The position numbers and the translations under genes were made by a program. DNA of 64,000 nucleotides from Adiantum capillus-veneris (Eukaryota; Streptophyta; Polypodiopsida; Polypodiales; Pteridaceae): the NCBI GenBank assembly GCA_014529385.2, contig CM043951.1, forward strand, positions 111,807,469 to 111,871,468, read 5' to 3'. This document shows, in pieces, positions 1 through 10,594 of this stretch. The notes beneath the pieces were generated by a model. The model made no database searches. It worked only from the letters and a program-made list of their open reading frames with translations, and was not told the origin of the DNA. Each line of letters starts with the position of its first letter. Positions within the stretch are counted from its first letter, which is position 1.

Positions 1-257
1 AACCCAATAGACGTGTTCGCAGGCGCTTTGGTCAAGCAGCATATGTGAGGCCACAAGATGTAGCCTCTGACAGCTCGGGGGATGATCATGCAGAGCACAG
101 TCCCAACGAGGCAATGTTTGAGCCCGAGATTGATGAAATGATCGAGACGATCATGGATTCACAAAGGCTTATCTATGATGATATGAAAAGTGAAGCCGAT
201 ACGCCATTGTATAATGGAGCACGTATGTCTAGATTGAAAGCACTCCTAGTTCTTCTC
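1..257 (+). pseudogene. CACTA-A transposase exon 1, first part (Transpos_assoc region)
   Basis: The reading frame matches residues ~85-170 of the first exon of the CACTA-B transposase (acidic stretch DSSGDDHAEH, then FEPEIDEMIETIMDS and LYNGARMSRLKALLVLL). In CACTA-B this exon starts with a Cys/His-rich transposase-associated domain, which here lies upstream of the window. The exon is cut at 257 by copia-A1; the remaining bases are at 5605-5657. Bases 253-257 (TTCTC) are the left target site duplication. Confidence 0.85.
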
Positions 258-400
258 TGTTGAGATGTAGAGAGAAAGAGAGAGAGACGAGACAAGAGAC
301 ACACCATATACGCTCCCAAAGACTGATTCATATTGAGGAAAAGATACAAATATATAGGTGAGACCAAGTTCAGTAGAGTGAGCCATATATAGCTCCAACA
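258..400 (-). repeat. 3' LTR of copia-A1 (143 bp)
   Basis: It begins TGTTGAGATG and ends AGCTCCAACA on the + strand, with a short (GA)n run near its start. It matches 5457-5599 except at two positions. The polypurine tract (revcomp of CCCCCACTC) lies immediately inside it at 401-409. Confidence 0.95.
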
Positions 401-647
401 CCCCCACTCAAACAAAGGTCTCTAGCTTTGGATGAAAAAACCCTTGGGGAGTTCAAGGGAAAAACCCAAGCCCCTATACAATGTGAAATATGAACCAGTG
501 GTGATGATGTGAAAGTGAATTGTGCATCTATGTACAAATATTCAAGTGACTTAGATATCACAAGGTGCAAATGTGGAGTGTGCATAGTGCATGGTACCTA
601 AAAGATTACAATGTCATATGTACAAAGCTATTACAATAGAAAAGAAG

Positions 648-2075
648 CTAATCTAGAAAGAGTGAGGCCGAAGCAACTCCAAGCTCCGAGCGCAAGAGGA
701 TGAAACGTGACTCATTGAGGCCTTTGGTCAAAATGTCTGCAATCATGTGGTCACTTGGACAGTGTTCAACCATAATGGTTCCCTTGCGTACTTCATACCT
801 GACATAATGATAATGGACAGCAATGTGCTTTGACTTATTATGTTGAACATAGTCTTTTGCAAGACTAATAGCACTTTGGTTGTCACACCGCAAGGGTGTG
901 CCAGAAAGAGGAGAGTGACCAATATCAACCAGCATTTGTCGAAGCCAAATCAACTCACGAGCTGCAAGTGATGCCGCCACATATTCTGACTCAATCGTAG
1001 AAACTGCAACACAACGTTGTTTCTTGCTGGTCCAAGAAACAAGACAACCATTTATAAAGAAGCAATTTCCACTAGTAGATCGCATAGATAAATGTGAGCT
1101 TGCCCAGTCTGCATCTGTGTAACCCAAAAGAGAAAGAGATTGCATAGAATCCGATGTGAGTTGTCGTCGATAAACTAAACCAAAATCTGTAGTGCCTTTC
1201 AAGTATTTCAATACACGCTTTGCAGCAGACCAATGCTTAAGAGAAGGACATGCAAGATGTTGGCCAAGATAGTTAGCAGCAAACAGAATATCAGGATGAG
1301 TGTTCATGCCAACAAACTGAAGACATCCAATCAAGTTAGCATAAGGTTGATTTGTGACAAGTTGACCGCCATTGTCAGAAGTATTCTTCGTAGAGCTCGC
1401 AAGACAAGGTGTGTTGGCTGAATGTGCAGATTCCATACCAAATTTTTTAATAGTATCTGCAATAAACTTTGATTGTCGAAGGAATAAAATACCTTTTGTA
1501 TGGTTCCGTTGGATTTGAATGCCAAGACAAGAGTGAATCTCTCCAAGATCCACCATATCGAATGCAGAAGACAATAAATTTTTCACTTGCTGAAGAAATC
1601 CCAAATCATTGGAAACAAGGATGGTATCATCCACATAAAGAGCAAGAATCACAAAACTGCTACCTTGGCGTTTTATGTGTAAGTTGGGGTCTGACGAGCA
1701 AGAGATGAATCCTTTAGAGGTGAGAAAAAGATCAAATTTTGTATACCAGGCTCGCGAAGCTTGTTTGAGACCATATAGTGCCTTATGGAGTTGAGCAACA
1801 AGGTCTTCTTTACCTGGAATAACAAACCCTTCTGGTTGTTCCATATAAATTTCCTCTTCCAAGTCACCATTAAGAAAATCAGTTCGCACATCCATTTGAT
1901 GAGCTTCTAAATCAAATTGAACAGCAAATGCCAATAAAACTCGAACACTTGTAATGCGAACAACTGGTGAAAAAGTCTCTTGATAATCAACACCAGCTAC
2001 TTGGGAGTAACCTTTTGCAACTAAACGCGCCTTGAACTTGTCAAAAGATCCATCTGCTTTTATCTGCTTCCATAG
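648..2075 (-). pseudogene. Copia-A1 pol, reverse transcriptase and RNase H part
   Basis: This is the C-terminal part of a copia polyprotein. It opens with the RT segment [14 protein letters not shown], followed by the conserved HQMDVRTDFLNGDLEEEIYM and YGLKQASRAWY blocks and the catalytic motif LYVDDTILVS. RNase H follows with GYTDADWASS, SESEYV-type (here TIESEYVAAS) and DNQSAISLAKD, which supply the acidic active-site residues. The frame stays open to its normal stop at 648. The open reading extends upstream to 2246, but residues before DGSFDKF are out of frame. The reason is a 95-bp deletion (junction 2062/2063) relative to copia-A2, which removed the start of the RT and separated it from integrase. 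Confidence 0.9.
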
Positions 2076-3771
2076 CCTCTTGCCATTGATCCTTTTGTGG
2101 TGAAGAGATAGCTTCATCATAAGTAACGGGATCTTCAGAAGTAGAAAAAGCATTATCATCAATATCGTCATCATAAACATGACATGAGCCATGTTCAAAA
2201 TCAATAGGCACATCAACAAAAATATCAATATCATCATTGGCAACATTTGGAATGGATGGTTGTGAGGAGGAAAGTTGCTCTATAGGAAGAGTTTCATCTT
2301 CTGAAAGAAATGGAAAAGCCTGAAGCAATGATTTAGTATCATCAGAATCATCCATGGACCATGAGCCTCCCATAAGCTGTTCATTAAAAGTAGCATCACG
2401 ATTCACAATTACTTTCTTGGAGGAAGGGTCATAGAATTTGTAGCCTTTGGAAGTGTCAGAATATCCAATAAAAATAACTTTAAGACCAGGAGCATCAAGC
2501 TTTGTTCGTGTTTCTTTGGGAACATGAATATAAGAAATACATCCAAAGGTTTGAAAATGAGATACAGAAGGAATGTCACCTGTCCATGATGTGATGGGTA
2601 TCTTACCAGAGGGTGCAGTAGTAGGAAGATGATTCTGAATAAATGTTGCTGTCAAAGTAGCTTCAACCCAGAAAACACGAGATAAGCCAGAATGAATCAG
2701 CGTACATCTTACAGCATTGAGAATAGTGCGATTCTTTCGTTCAGCAACACCATTCTGTTGAGGAGAATATGGAATAGTGTGTTCATGATGAATTTCTGTG
2801 TCAGCACAGTAACTCACAAAGTCTCGAGAAACATATTCGCCTCCATTGTCTCTACGAAGCTTCTTAAGGCGACGACCAGTTTGAAGTTCCACAGCCTTGT
2901 GGAATTGTTTGAAAACAGATAAGGCTTCAGATTTTTGTCTAAGTAGAAATACAGTCGTATACCTTGAGAAATCATCAATGAAAGTAATGAAGTAGCGATA
3001 TTGTGATCTCGAAGAAGGTAGAGGTCCACATATATCAATATGAACAAGATCCAATATGTCATGAGAATGAGTTGTATTTGAAAGAGAAAAGGGTTTGCGA
3101 TTGTGTTTCCCAAGAGCACAAAATTCACAAATTCCCATATGAGGATGGGCTTTAAGATCCATGCCATGAACAAGATCACGACGTTGAAGATCAAGGAGTT
3201 TTGAGAAATCAGCATGAACAAAACGGTGATGCCATACTTTGCAATCATGATCACCTGGAGCAGTGACAATATTTGCTACAGCATCGTTGAGAGAGAGTTC
3301 AAATAAATTACCGTTTCGAGGAGCAGTGGCTATAGTCTGTCCATCTTTCTCAATTTGGCATTTGGTATAATCAAATCCAACAAACAGACCAAGATCAACA
3401 AGTCTAGCAACTGAAAGAAGATTACGTTGAAGATCTGGTACATGTAATACTCCTCGCAAAATTCGAGTGGAAGAAGATAAGGTACCAAGATATAAGTCTC
3501 CAATACCCTTTACTTGACAAGTAGTATCATCAGCAAGATAAACAACACGTTGAACTGGCAGTGGATGATAGTTATGGAGCCCCTTAGACTGATATGTCAT
3601 ATTTCCTGTAGCACCAGAATCGACAATAAAAAGTGATCCATCACGTACATGAAGTATTCTGTCTGGAGCAACTGAACATAGGATGCAGCTTGTTTCTGGT
3701 ACAATGTTGTTTCGAGGTTCAGTAGCATATGCTCTATTCCGATCTGTGTCGAATCGACGCTTATAGCACAT
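2076..3771 (-). pseudogene. Copia-A1 pol, protease and integrase part
   Basis: The sequence reads from MCYKRRFD and contains the retropepsin motif FIVDSGATG around residues 48-56. Next come an integrase zinc-binding region (WHHRFVH ... CEFCALGKHNRKPF) and the integrase core with HIDICGP, RDNGGEY and PQQNGVAERKNR, i.e. the D,D,E triad. The first Ser of the usual SDNGGE is Arg here. The linker after integrase is acidic (DIDIFVDVPIDFEHG). The frame ends in an out-of-frame tail because of the 95-bp deletion at 2062/2063. It would normally be continuous with the upstream gag through the second zinc knuckle, but a 1-bp loss near 3955 shifts the frame. Confidence 0.9.
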
Positions 3772-4738
3772 ATGAGTGGGATGATCAGATCGTCCACAAT
3801 ATTCACAAGAAGAACAAGAAGAGTCTCTAGATAAACGTGGTTGTTTTGTGGTAATATTGTGTTCTTCATCATATTGACGTGCCCAACAATCATCTTCAGT
3901 ATGGCCATTTCTGTTGCAGTAAGAACATTGCTTATTAGGAATTTGAGACGAGAGAAAATATTACCGCGACGGCCACCTCTGCTGTTTCCTCGTTGAAATG
4001 GACGCCTTCGAGCATAAAAAGCACGTTCCATCTGTTGTGACTCAGTCTCCTCTTGTGAAATCATAGCTGTATCGGGACCAGCATTTCGACGTTCTTGACG
4101 TTGAGAGTATTCAATTAAAGACATGCAAGCTTGGTCGAAATCAAGACATCCTTTATTAGAGAGAATAGTAACAATGTTATCATAAGAAGAGTCCTTCACC
4201 GTATCAAGGATAAGTGTAATCAGTTGCTTTTGTGGAACAGGATCACCGGCAGCAGCAAGTTGATTAATAATAGATTTGAAAGACTCAATATGTCCCGTCA
4301 TGGCAATACCAACTTCATATTGTAACTTGTTAAGCAACCCTCTCAAATAAAGTATTTCTGTAACAGATTTCTTCTGAAAGTTTGCAATAAGGTACTTCCA
4401 TACGTCATGGGAAGTAGGCAGTTCATACATATCAAGCAAAAGGGAATCAGTAAGACCAGAAAGAATATACCGACGAGCTGCTTTATCACGTCGTTGCCAA
4501 TCCGTATAGGCAACATTCCATCTTCAAATATAGGTCCTTCAGTGATAAGCACGTTATCATTATCCGTATCAACAGGCTAAGGCGGACAAACACGATTTCC
4601 AAGAACAACATCGGAGAGTTCATCGCCTTCAAGAATTAACAACATCTTTGCTTTCCAGCCTGGAAATCCTTGACCTTGGAAAGGAGGAACAGAACGTTGG
4701 CCAGAAGGAAAGCCGTTGACGAGAATATTCATAGCCAT
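3772..4738 (-). pseudogene. Copia-A1 gag
   Basis: The likely start is the ATG at 4736-4738 (MAMNILVNGFPSG). Gag of the UBN2/Retrotran_gag type follows (LDMYELPTSHDVWKYL, LRGLLNKLQYEVG, LIEYSQRQERRN), then an Arg/Gly stretch (RRRPFQRGNSRGGRRG) and zinc knuckles CSYCNRNGHTEDDC and CEYCGRSDHPTHMC in the restored frame. Three breaks are visible: an in-frame TAG at 4577-4579 where copia-A3 has CAG, a 1-bp deletion near 4520 (GAAGAT-GGAA), and a 1-bp deletion in a T run near 3955. The TAG is shared with copia-A2. Confidence 0.85.
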
Positions 4739-5456
4739 ATCTTGTTGCGAGAAGACGTATAAGATAAGATCGCAGAATCTGCACACCATATATGGTGAAG
4801 GCCGCAATTGAGAATGAGAGAGATATGAGTACTGCGTTCTGTCAACGATAAACGTAAGAAGGATGCTCAAGGAACGTCCAAAGATGTGAGAGACGTGACC
4901 CAAAAAAGACAGGGTAAAGGAGACGTTAATAATAATTGAGTCCTCAAAATAGAGTGGCGTGAGACGCAAGATTGACGGCCACAATACGAATAGCAAAAAG
5001 CTAAATCTTCTCGAAAAAGTTAACGCCAAAATAAGAAAAACGATCGCGGACGCTTCACGAAGAAGTAGGACGAAGAAAGCTGCGTCAAGCTCTATTGTAG
5101 TAAAAACAACATAACTTTCTGCTGCGAACTCCGATTGACGCAAACCTAGAACTCAAATCGAAGAGCTCGAGGAGACGAACAAGTTTTGGATGAAAAGTGC
5201 AGAACAACAAGAAAAATTGAGATGAAGTTCAGGGTGTCATTAACAAGAAAACGTAATCAACGATTAGATTGATTATAAATAAACGCCACATAAAACACTA
5301 ATCATATTCTTCTTAACACAAAACAACCACAGTTAACAAGAATCAACGCTCAAAAATAAAATTTGTAACAATTTTGAATCTTACATGCGAATCGCATACA
5401 CATACTGTTGTCACCATGAATTGAATCTGCGCGTGATCGTTACCGCTCCGATACCA
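4739..5456 (-). other. Copia-A1 leader between primer site and gag
   Basis: This is the 5' leader. Its proximal part, to about 5143, is open in the gag frame for ~135 codons but begins with a TTG rather than an ATG. It would encode a hydrophobic stretch (FFVLLLREASAIVFLILALTF). The same stretch is open in copia-A3 and mostly open in A2. The primer binding site at 5445-5456 pairs with initiator tRNA-Met with one mismatch. I see no other gene. Confidence 0.6.
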
Positions 5457-5599
5457 TGTTGAGATGTAGAGAGAAAGAGAGAGAGACGAGACAAGAGACA
5501 CACCATATACGCTCCCAAAGAGTGATTCATATTGAGGACAAGATACAAATATATAGGTGAGACCAAGTTCAGTAGAGTGAGCCATATATAGCTCCAACA
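5457..5599 (-). repeat. 5' LTR of copia-A1 (143 bp)
   Basis: It is the partner of 258-400, same length, two substitutions. A TATATA run (5586-5591 on the + strand) could serve as the promoter TATA element. TTCTC at 5600-5604 is the right target site duplication. Confidence 0.95.
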
Positions 5600-5604
5600 T
5601 TCTC

Positions 5605-6493
5605 AACATGCAGGCAAAGTTTGGATGGAGTGACACTAGCGTCACAGCGCTTTTCAGGTGATCTATTACAATTAGTTTACTTTAATAAAACTCTAAATGT
5701 ATAATGATCTGATAGATTTTTACACGACTGTATCGTATTTTTATGTTTTGTAGATTGCTTAAAGAGCACATACTACCAGCTGACAATGTGATGCTAGATT
5801 CCTGAGATGAAGCAAGAAAGATTTTGCAAAAGTTGGGGATGGATTACAATTCTATCCACGCTTGTCCTAATGACCGCATTCTTTTCAGAGGGGAATACAT
5901 AGACATGGAGAAGTGTCCGAAATGTGATTCCGAAAGATATCGAGTAGATCTCCACGGGACAAAAATTCCACAAAAGGTTTTGCGACATTTTCCTCTGCTT
6001 CCTCGCATCAAGCATTTCTTCGAATGTAAGTCCATGGCCGCCCTAGCATCATGGCATAAGGAGAATAAATCTTCGGATGGTGTGCTACGAATTCCTGCAG
6101 ATTGCGCAGCCTGGAAACATATACATGGAACATGGTCGGATTTTGCCAGGGAAGCTCGAAATTTGCGCTTAGGCTTGGCTATGGATGGCGTAAATCCATT
6201 TGGTCAAAGATCAACATCTTACAGTGTATGACCCGATGTCATCGTCAACTACAACATTCCCCCGTGGTTGACTACGAAGAAGGGGCATCTCTGGCTAAGC
6301 TTGATTGTGCCAGGGCGATATAAAGTGGGGAATATGGATGTGTATCTTCGTCCACTATTGGAAGAGCTACAACAATTGTGGATTGGCATAGAGGTGGTGG
6401 ATATGAGCCGACACACAGGACGACGGAATGCTTTGATCAGAGGCATTCTAATGTGGACCATGCATGACTATCCCGGGCTAACAGAATGCTCAG
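5605..6493 (+). pseudogene. CACTA-A transposase, end of exon 1, intron 1, exon 2 (Transposase_21)
   Basis: Exon 1 resumes after the copia insertion and ends at 5657 before GTGATC. The intron is 5658-5753 (GT...TTGTAG) and exon 2 is 5754-6493. Exon 2 carries the tnp2-type transposase domain: LFRGEYIDMEKCPKC(D)SERY zinc-binding-like cysteines, AMDGVNPFGQRSTSYSV, NYNIPPWLTTKKGHLWLSL, VYLRPLLEELQQLW and LMWTMHDYPG. The exon length keeps frame with CACTA-B. Two nonsense codons break it: a TGA near 5803 in place of CGA, and a TGA at 6229-6231 in place of TGG. The region duplicated in CACTA-B is single here. Confidence 0.88.
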
Positions 6494-6576
6494 GTGATCT
6501 ATTGACACTCCTCACTCAGACACTGTAAATCTTGTTTTTTCCCATAGTTGATCTATTATCATGTGTATACATGCAG

Positions 6577-6963
6577 GGCTTCAAACAAGCGGATACAGAG
6601 CATGTGTCACATGTGGACCTAGGCTGAATGCACGTAGGGCGCCCTCATTGAAGAAGCAAATCTACGAAGGTCATCAAGCGTATCTTCCAGAGAATCATGT
6701 GTTACACGACGGCTTTTTGGGAAGAGAGCCACCAAGGATGTCTGCACAAGCATGGTTAGAGCAGAAGAAGATGTGAGATGACGGATTGCCTCCAGGGATG
6801 AAGAGACTATCTCTATGGTACGAGTTACGATACTGGCCCCGACTCCTGATCAATCACTTGCTCGATCCAATGCACATATTCAAGAATGTGGGTAATCTAC
6901 TATGGGACCATCTGACCGGCAAGAAAGATACTTTGGGAGCCAGAGTCACTCGATTGGCATAAA
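6577..6963 (+). pseudogene. CACTA-A transposase exon 3, truncated
   Basis: Intron 2 (6494-6576, GT...GCAG) is followed by GLQTSGYRACVTCGPRLNAR, HQAYLPENHVL, DGFLGREPPRMSAQ and HIFKNVGNLLWDHLTGKKDTLGARV, conserved with CACTA-B. A TGA at 6775-6777 replaces a Cys codon (TGC in B). After GARV the sequence jumps to the DUF4218 region, missing the segment that CACTA-B retains (DLRNVDRMEQYW ... RTPTGV). The deletion scar contains a small direct duplication (6956-7025). Confidence 0.85.
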
Positions 6964-7010
6964 ATGTGTTAGGTACGTTCATAGTGGACTTTAATATCAT
7001 TGCATAAAAT

Positions 7011-8644
7011 GTGGACTTTAATATCATTGCTGCACATACTTTACAGTCTATTTTACCGGTTGCCATTGAGGGATGTTTGTCTCTCGACATCCGTAACACA
7101 ATCTACAAACTTGCAAAGTTGGTGCAATGGATCTCACAAAAGGAGATCAACGTAGACTCCATACCATTCGCCAAAATAAATGCTGTGGAGCTTCTGTGCA
7201 TGTTTGAGAAACATTTTCCTACTACCATGCTAACCATTCAAGTACATCTTCTTGTTCACATAGTTGATGAGGTGGAAATAGCTGGCACAGTTCATTCCAG
7301 ATGGATGTTCTTCTTAGAACGTTTCATGAAAACGCTTAAGGGAGATGTGCGTCAAAAGGCACGTCCGGAGGGTAGCATGGAAGAAGATTGGTTGGTATCA
7401 GAGTCCCTAGTGTACATTGGAGAGTGGCTATACGGATTTGATAAAGCCCAGGACACGCTATGGCGAACCATAGATGATGAGCGCATATCTGGGATTGTCA
7501 TGTGCAATCTCGGTGTTGAGAAGAAGATGACGGAAGATCTAGAGGCTAAAATCAACCGATTTTTCATGCTTCACAATCCAGTGATGCAAAAGTGGATTTC
7601 ACAATATGAGGATGCAAAGCAAGAGCGACAAAGGGCACGAATCGAGTGGAGACGGGGAAGACGACCACCGATGCACTATCCCACGGTTCTGGAGAGCCTA
7701 CCAACCTTCATGATCTTAAGATGGTTGCACAACCAATTGAAAAGCGCACAACAATGCGGTGACGAAGTGACTGAGGAAGAGTGGGAGTACTCTCGGGGTT
7801 GCGCGACCAAGGTAAGTTTGCAATGTACGACTAGCTAGTGACTTTATTTCTAAACGTTTGAACGGCCACTCATAATCTTTGTTTATTGTAGTATAAGTCA
7901 TATATAGCAGCATGGTGTAAAGGTCGACATTTTAGGGTGGAACGAATCGACAAAAAGCGTTTTACTCAAGATTGTGGAATCATGGCAAAATTTGAACAGT
8001 CTAGTCGATGACGTTCCTCTTATGCAGATCCTGTGGTGGCGGAACTCACTTACTTCGGCACACTGCAAGAGATTTTGAGGATCGATTACAGAGGATTTTT
8101 TGTCGACTTGTTCGACGTGCAATGGTTCAAGATAATCATGGAGGGTCGCAACGCTACTGTGCGTAGAGAAGAGTCTGGTTTTCTTGAGGTGGATTCTACT
8201 AAGAAATGGACTGACCTAAGAGACACTTTCGTACTACCCGAGCATTGTGAACAAGTAAGTATGTAAATAGTTAACATCCCCCTTTTACAAGTTATGTGCT
8301 TGAAAGCTCTCATGTAAGTTATGTGGCTCTGGCAGGTAATATTTCATCCTACAAAGTCTACATCAAACTGGTGGTACGTCATAGAGGTAGCCCCTCATAG
8401 TGCAAGGACGTATGAAGGCTACCATGTGCCAATCACAACGGCATCAATGGAGGAGATCAGAGAAGATGCTCAATCAGAAGCCGCTGTGGTGGTGCTAGAC
8501 GAGCATCAAGATGCTACTACTCTATATGGGGTGCATGCAGAGGAGCTACAAAATGAAACAGAGGATATGTGTTTAAACGGAGAGCTCTATATAGATATAG
8601 GAAGTTATGCTGAGTTATGCGAGGATGAGAGAGAGATCTCTTAA
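7011..8644 (+). pseudogene. CACTA-A transposase 3' half: DUF4218 and DUF4216 exons
   Basis: The first open segment (to 7811) has the DUF4218 signature: ILPVAIEGCL, VHLLVHIVDEVEIAG, VHSRWMFFLERFMKTLKGDVRQKARPEGS. It is followed by a basic tail. A GT donor at 7812 and TTGTAG acceptor give an exon at 7892-8254 with the DUF4216 pattern (LRIDYRGFFVDLFDVQWF, ESGFLEVDST, DTFVLPEHCEQ). A last intron (8255-8335) leads to 8336-8644 (VIFHPTKSTSNWWYVIEV) and a TAA stop. A TGA near 8011 lies in the second exon. This half is deleted from CACTA-B, so CACTA-A is the only record of it in the window. Confidence 0.85.
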
Positions 8645-8917
8645 AGCCACAAATATTGTATTTGAACAATTTTGCTCTGTGTTGTAAAAGATCTTGCTCT
8701 CTAAGTACCTTCCATGGTGTATAATGCTCTTTTCTACTCGCGCTCACATCTTTTGATTCAAAAATTCTGAGTTTTCGACTTGCCTCTTCTATCACTCAAT
8801 TCATTGCGTCATTGTATTTATATCCGTCATTACGTCATTGTATTTAATGGTCTTTGCGTCATTGTCTACTCTATTCATTCAATATTAAGTTTAAATATTC
8901 GTGTGTTTAATGCAGGT
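8645..8917 (+). other. CACTA-A intergenic region between transposase and ORF2
   Basis: AT-rich non-coding sequence with short direct repeats of TGCGTCATTGTATTTA (around 8800-8870). The ATTACGTCATT piece is the site where, in CACTA-B, a deletion joined the two genes and a solo LTR later inserted. A TTTAATGCAGG just before 8918 resembles a splice acceptor, so ORF2 may have an untranslated 5' exon. Confidence 0.55.
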
Positions 8918-10226
8918 ATGGATGATGAGGAGTTTCTTTCTTCTTTGTCACCGCAGCAGAGACAGTAGTACGTGGAGCGTCATCGCTCTGGCGCATCATC
9001 GTGCGTTCCTACTCCATCCGCATCTCCCTCTCTTTCGGAGCATTCGGCGCGCTCCGAAGCTTCGGCGCCGACGAGACGAGCTTCACACTCGTCTAGACAC
9101 TGGCGCTCTAGTGGTGGCGGTGGCGGTTGTTGTAGGGATTCCGCCACCGATGCCTCCACACCGCCTCGTGTTCGACGAGGATCTTTACCCTCCCCTTCTT
9201 TGCCCGCCCCCACACCAGCCACAGCATCGCCATCTACGCCAGGTTTTGCACAGCTGACTGTTCCTAGCAGCTACATACCTCTACCTACTCCGCCGGGAGC
9301 CACCCCACTCGACACTCCTTGCTTTGGGGCCTAGACGCCGGTGGAGACACCTGACGTCCGTACCCCCATCGACACGCCGCTAGAGACCCCTGCCGGGACA
9401 CCCAGGTTCACGCGTCACCGGCCAGCGGGCTTGCCTTACTCCGTCGACTTCAGCGGCGATATCATCATGGATGATGACGGAAAGAATGTGATCTCGCGCA
9501 TGCGTGGTCTTTGCTCTCAGCTGTTTAGACACTACATACTAAACAAATGGAGTGAAGTACCAAGTGATTTTAAAAACAGAGTCATCAACATACTTCATGA
9601 TGAGTTTCCCGTTCCAACACGGGATCAGCGCTTCAATGAAGACCTGAGGAAGATTCGAATGCGCGAATACTGCAAACACAAGCGTTCCAAAGTGCAAAAA
9701 GAAATCATGCATGGGTGGAACAGACCAGATTGGCTGGCCAAAGAAGATTGGAGGAATGCGAAGAAAGCAGCGCGTGAGAATCCCGACAAGTGGAAGCAAC
9801 AAAAGGATGCAGCCAGAGCGCGAGTAGAGGCAGGGAGCTCGCACCACTTGGGGAGTGGTGGATGGGCATCATTTGAGGCCGATTTTGTAAGTGTTTTCGC
9901 ATTGCTCTTTATGTTCGATAGTTTAGGGTTTATGAGTTTTTTAATTCTAACATAATGAAATCGCTGTATGTTTTGACAGTGGTCGATGACAGGACGTGAT
10001 CCCACACCGTACGAGCGCAATTACACAGGTAGGAAGGGCTTAAACGCCCTGATGGACATTCTCAGTTCTCGTGGCGGCATGGTTAGTATTAGGGTTTACT
10101 CTTTCTATTTTTTGTATTGTTTTATAAATGTCGTTATATGTTTATACTTACTGAAAGCTGTCTTATTGTCTTTTTTTGCAGAATCCGACAGATACGCCGC
10201 TTGGACGCGATGAGACGTCTGACTAG
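8918..10226 (+). pseudogene. CACTA-A second gene (ORF2), three exons, two nonsense codons
   Basis: Exons 8918-9886, 9980-10081 and 10182-10226 have GT-AG introns and lengths of 969, 102 and 45 nt, identical to CACTA-B. The product starts MDDEEFLSSLSPQ. It then has a Ser/Arg-rich and Pro-rich low-complexity region, a Thr-Pro repeat (TPVETPDVRTPIDTPLETP) and a charged C-terminal domain with WNRPDWLAKEDW and GSGGWASFEADF. This looks like the accessory CACTA protein often annotated as plant transposase Ptta/En/Spm (Transposase_24); that assignment is inference. TAG at 8966-8968 replaces TGG and TAG at 9332-9334 replaces CAG, so this copy is dead. Confidence 0.82.
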
Positions 10227-10594
10227 ACGACGTCAATTTAGCCGTAGCTATATAGCATTAGTTTAGGGTTTCTCATAGCTTATGTATCATGAGACGGATT
10301 TTATACGTCTTTTTGAACCATGTATATTATTACATTTGTCACCGTAGTTCATTTTGCCAATCAATTCTTTATGACTATGATGTTGTACAATTGTCATTAT
10401 TACATTTGCCAATCAATTCATTTTGCCTATGATGTGTACAATTGTCAATTTTACGCTTGTCAATTTTGCAAACAATGCGTCTTGTGGATGACTATTTTGG
10501 GTCTATTATCTACCCTTGCACTTTTTTTAAAAAGTGAATCAAGTACAATATGGTTGATGGTTGGCAGGGCATTTAATGCCCTGTCACCAAAAAA
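10227..10594 (+). other. CACTA-A 3' untranslated region
   Basis: Non-coding AT-rich sequence following ORF2. It contains imperfect repeats around CAATTGTCA.TTTAC and CAATCAATTC (10330-10470), mirrored in CACTA-B at 53755-54000. I see no gene. Confidence 0.6.

Larger units (their letters stand above)
258..5599 (-). mobile_element. Copia-A1: Ty1/copia LTR retrotransposon with very short LTRs
   Basis: A complete 5342-bp element lies between TTCTC target duplications at 253-257 and 5600-5604, and the empty site is preserved in CACTA-B. It has 143-bp LTRs (258-400 and 5457-5599) beginning TGTTG and ending CCAACA. A primer site complementary to initiator tRNA-Met (TGGTATCGGAGC, minus strand) abuts the 5' LTR at 5445-5456, and a G-rich polypurine tract lies at 401-409. 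Domain order on the minus strand is gag, zinc knuckle, protease, integrase, RT, RNase H, which is copia order. The LTRs differ at 2 of 143 positions, so the insertion is fairly recent. Coding capacity is broken by a gag TAG, frameshifts and a 95-bp deletion before the RT. Confidence 0.96.

Noticed and set aside
648-2246. A single 532-codon ORF as one intact RT protein in copia-A1
   Set aside because: The first ~55 codons are out of frame with the linker; the fusion is created by the 95-bp deletion.
8980-9222. Open frame antisense to CACTA ORF2 (also 55067-55309)
   Set aside because: Shadow of the GC-rich Ser/Pro coding region; no independent start context or homology.
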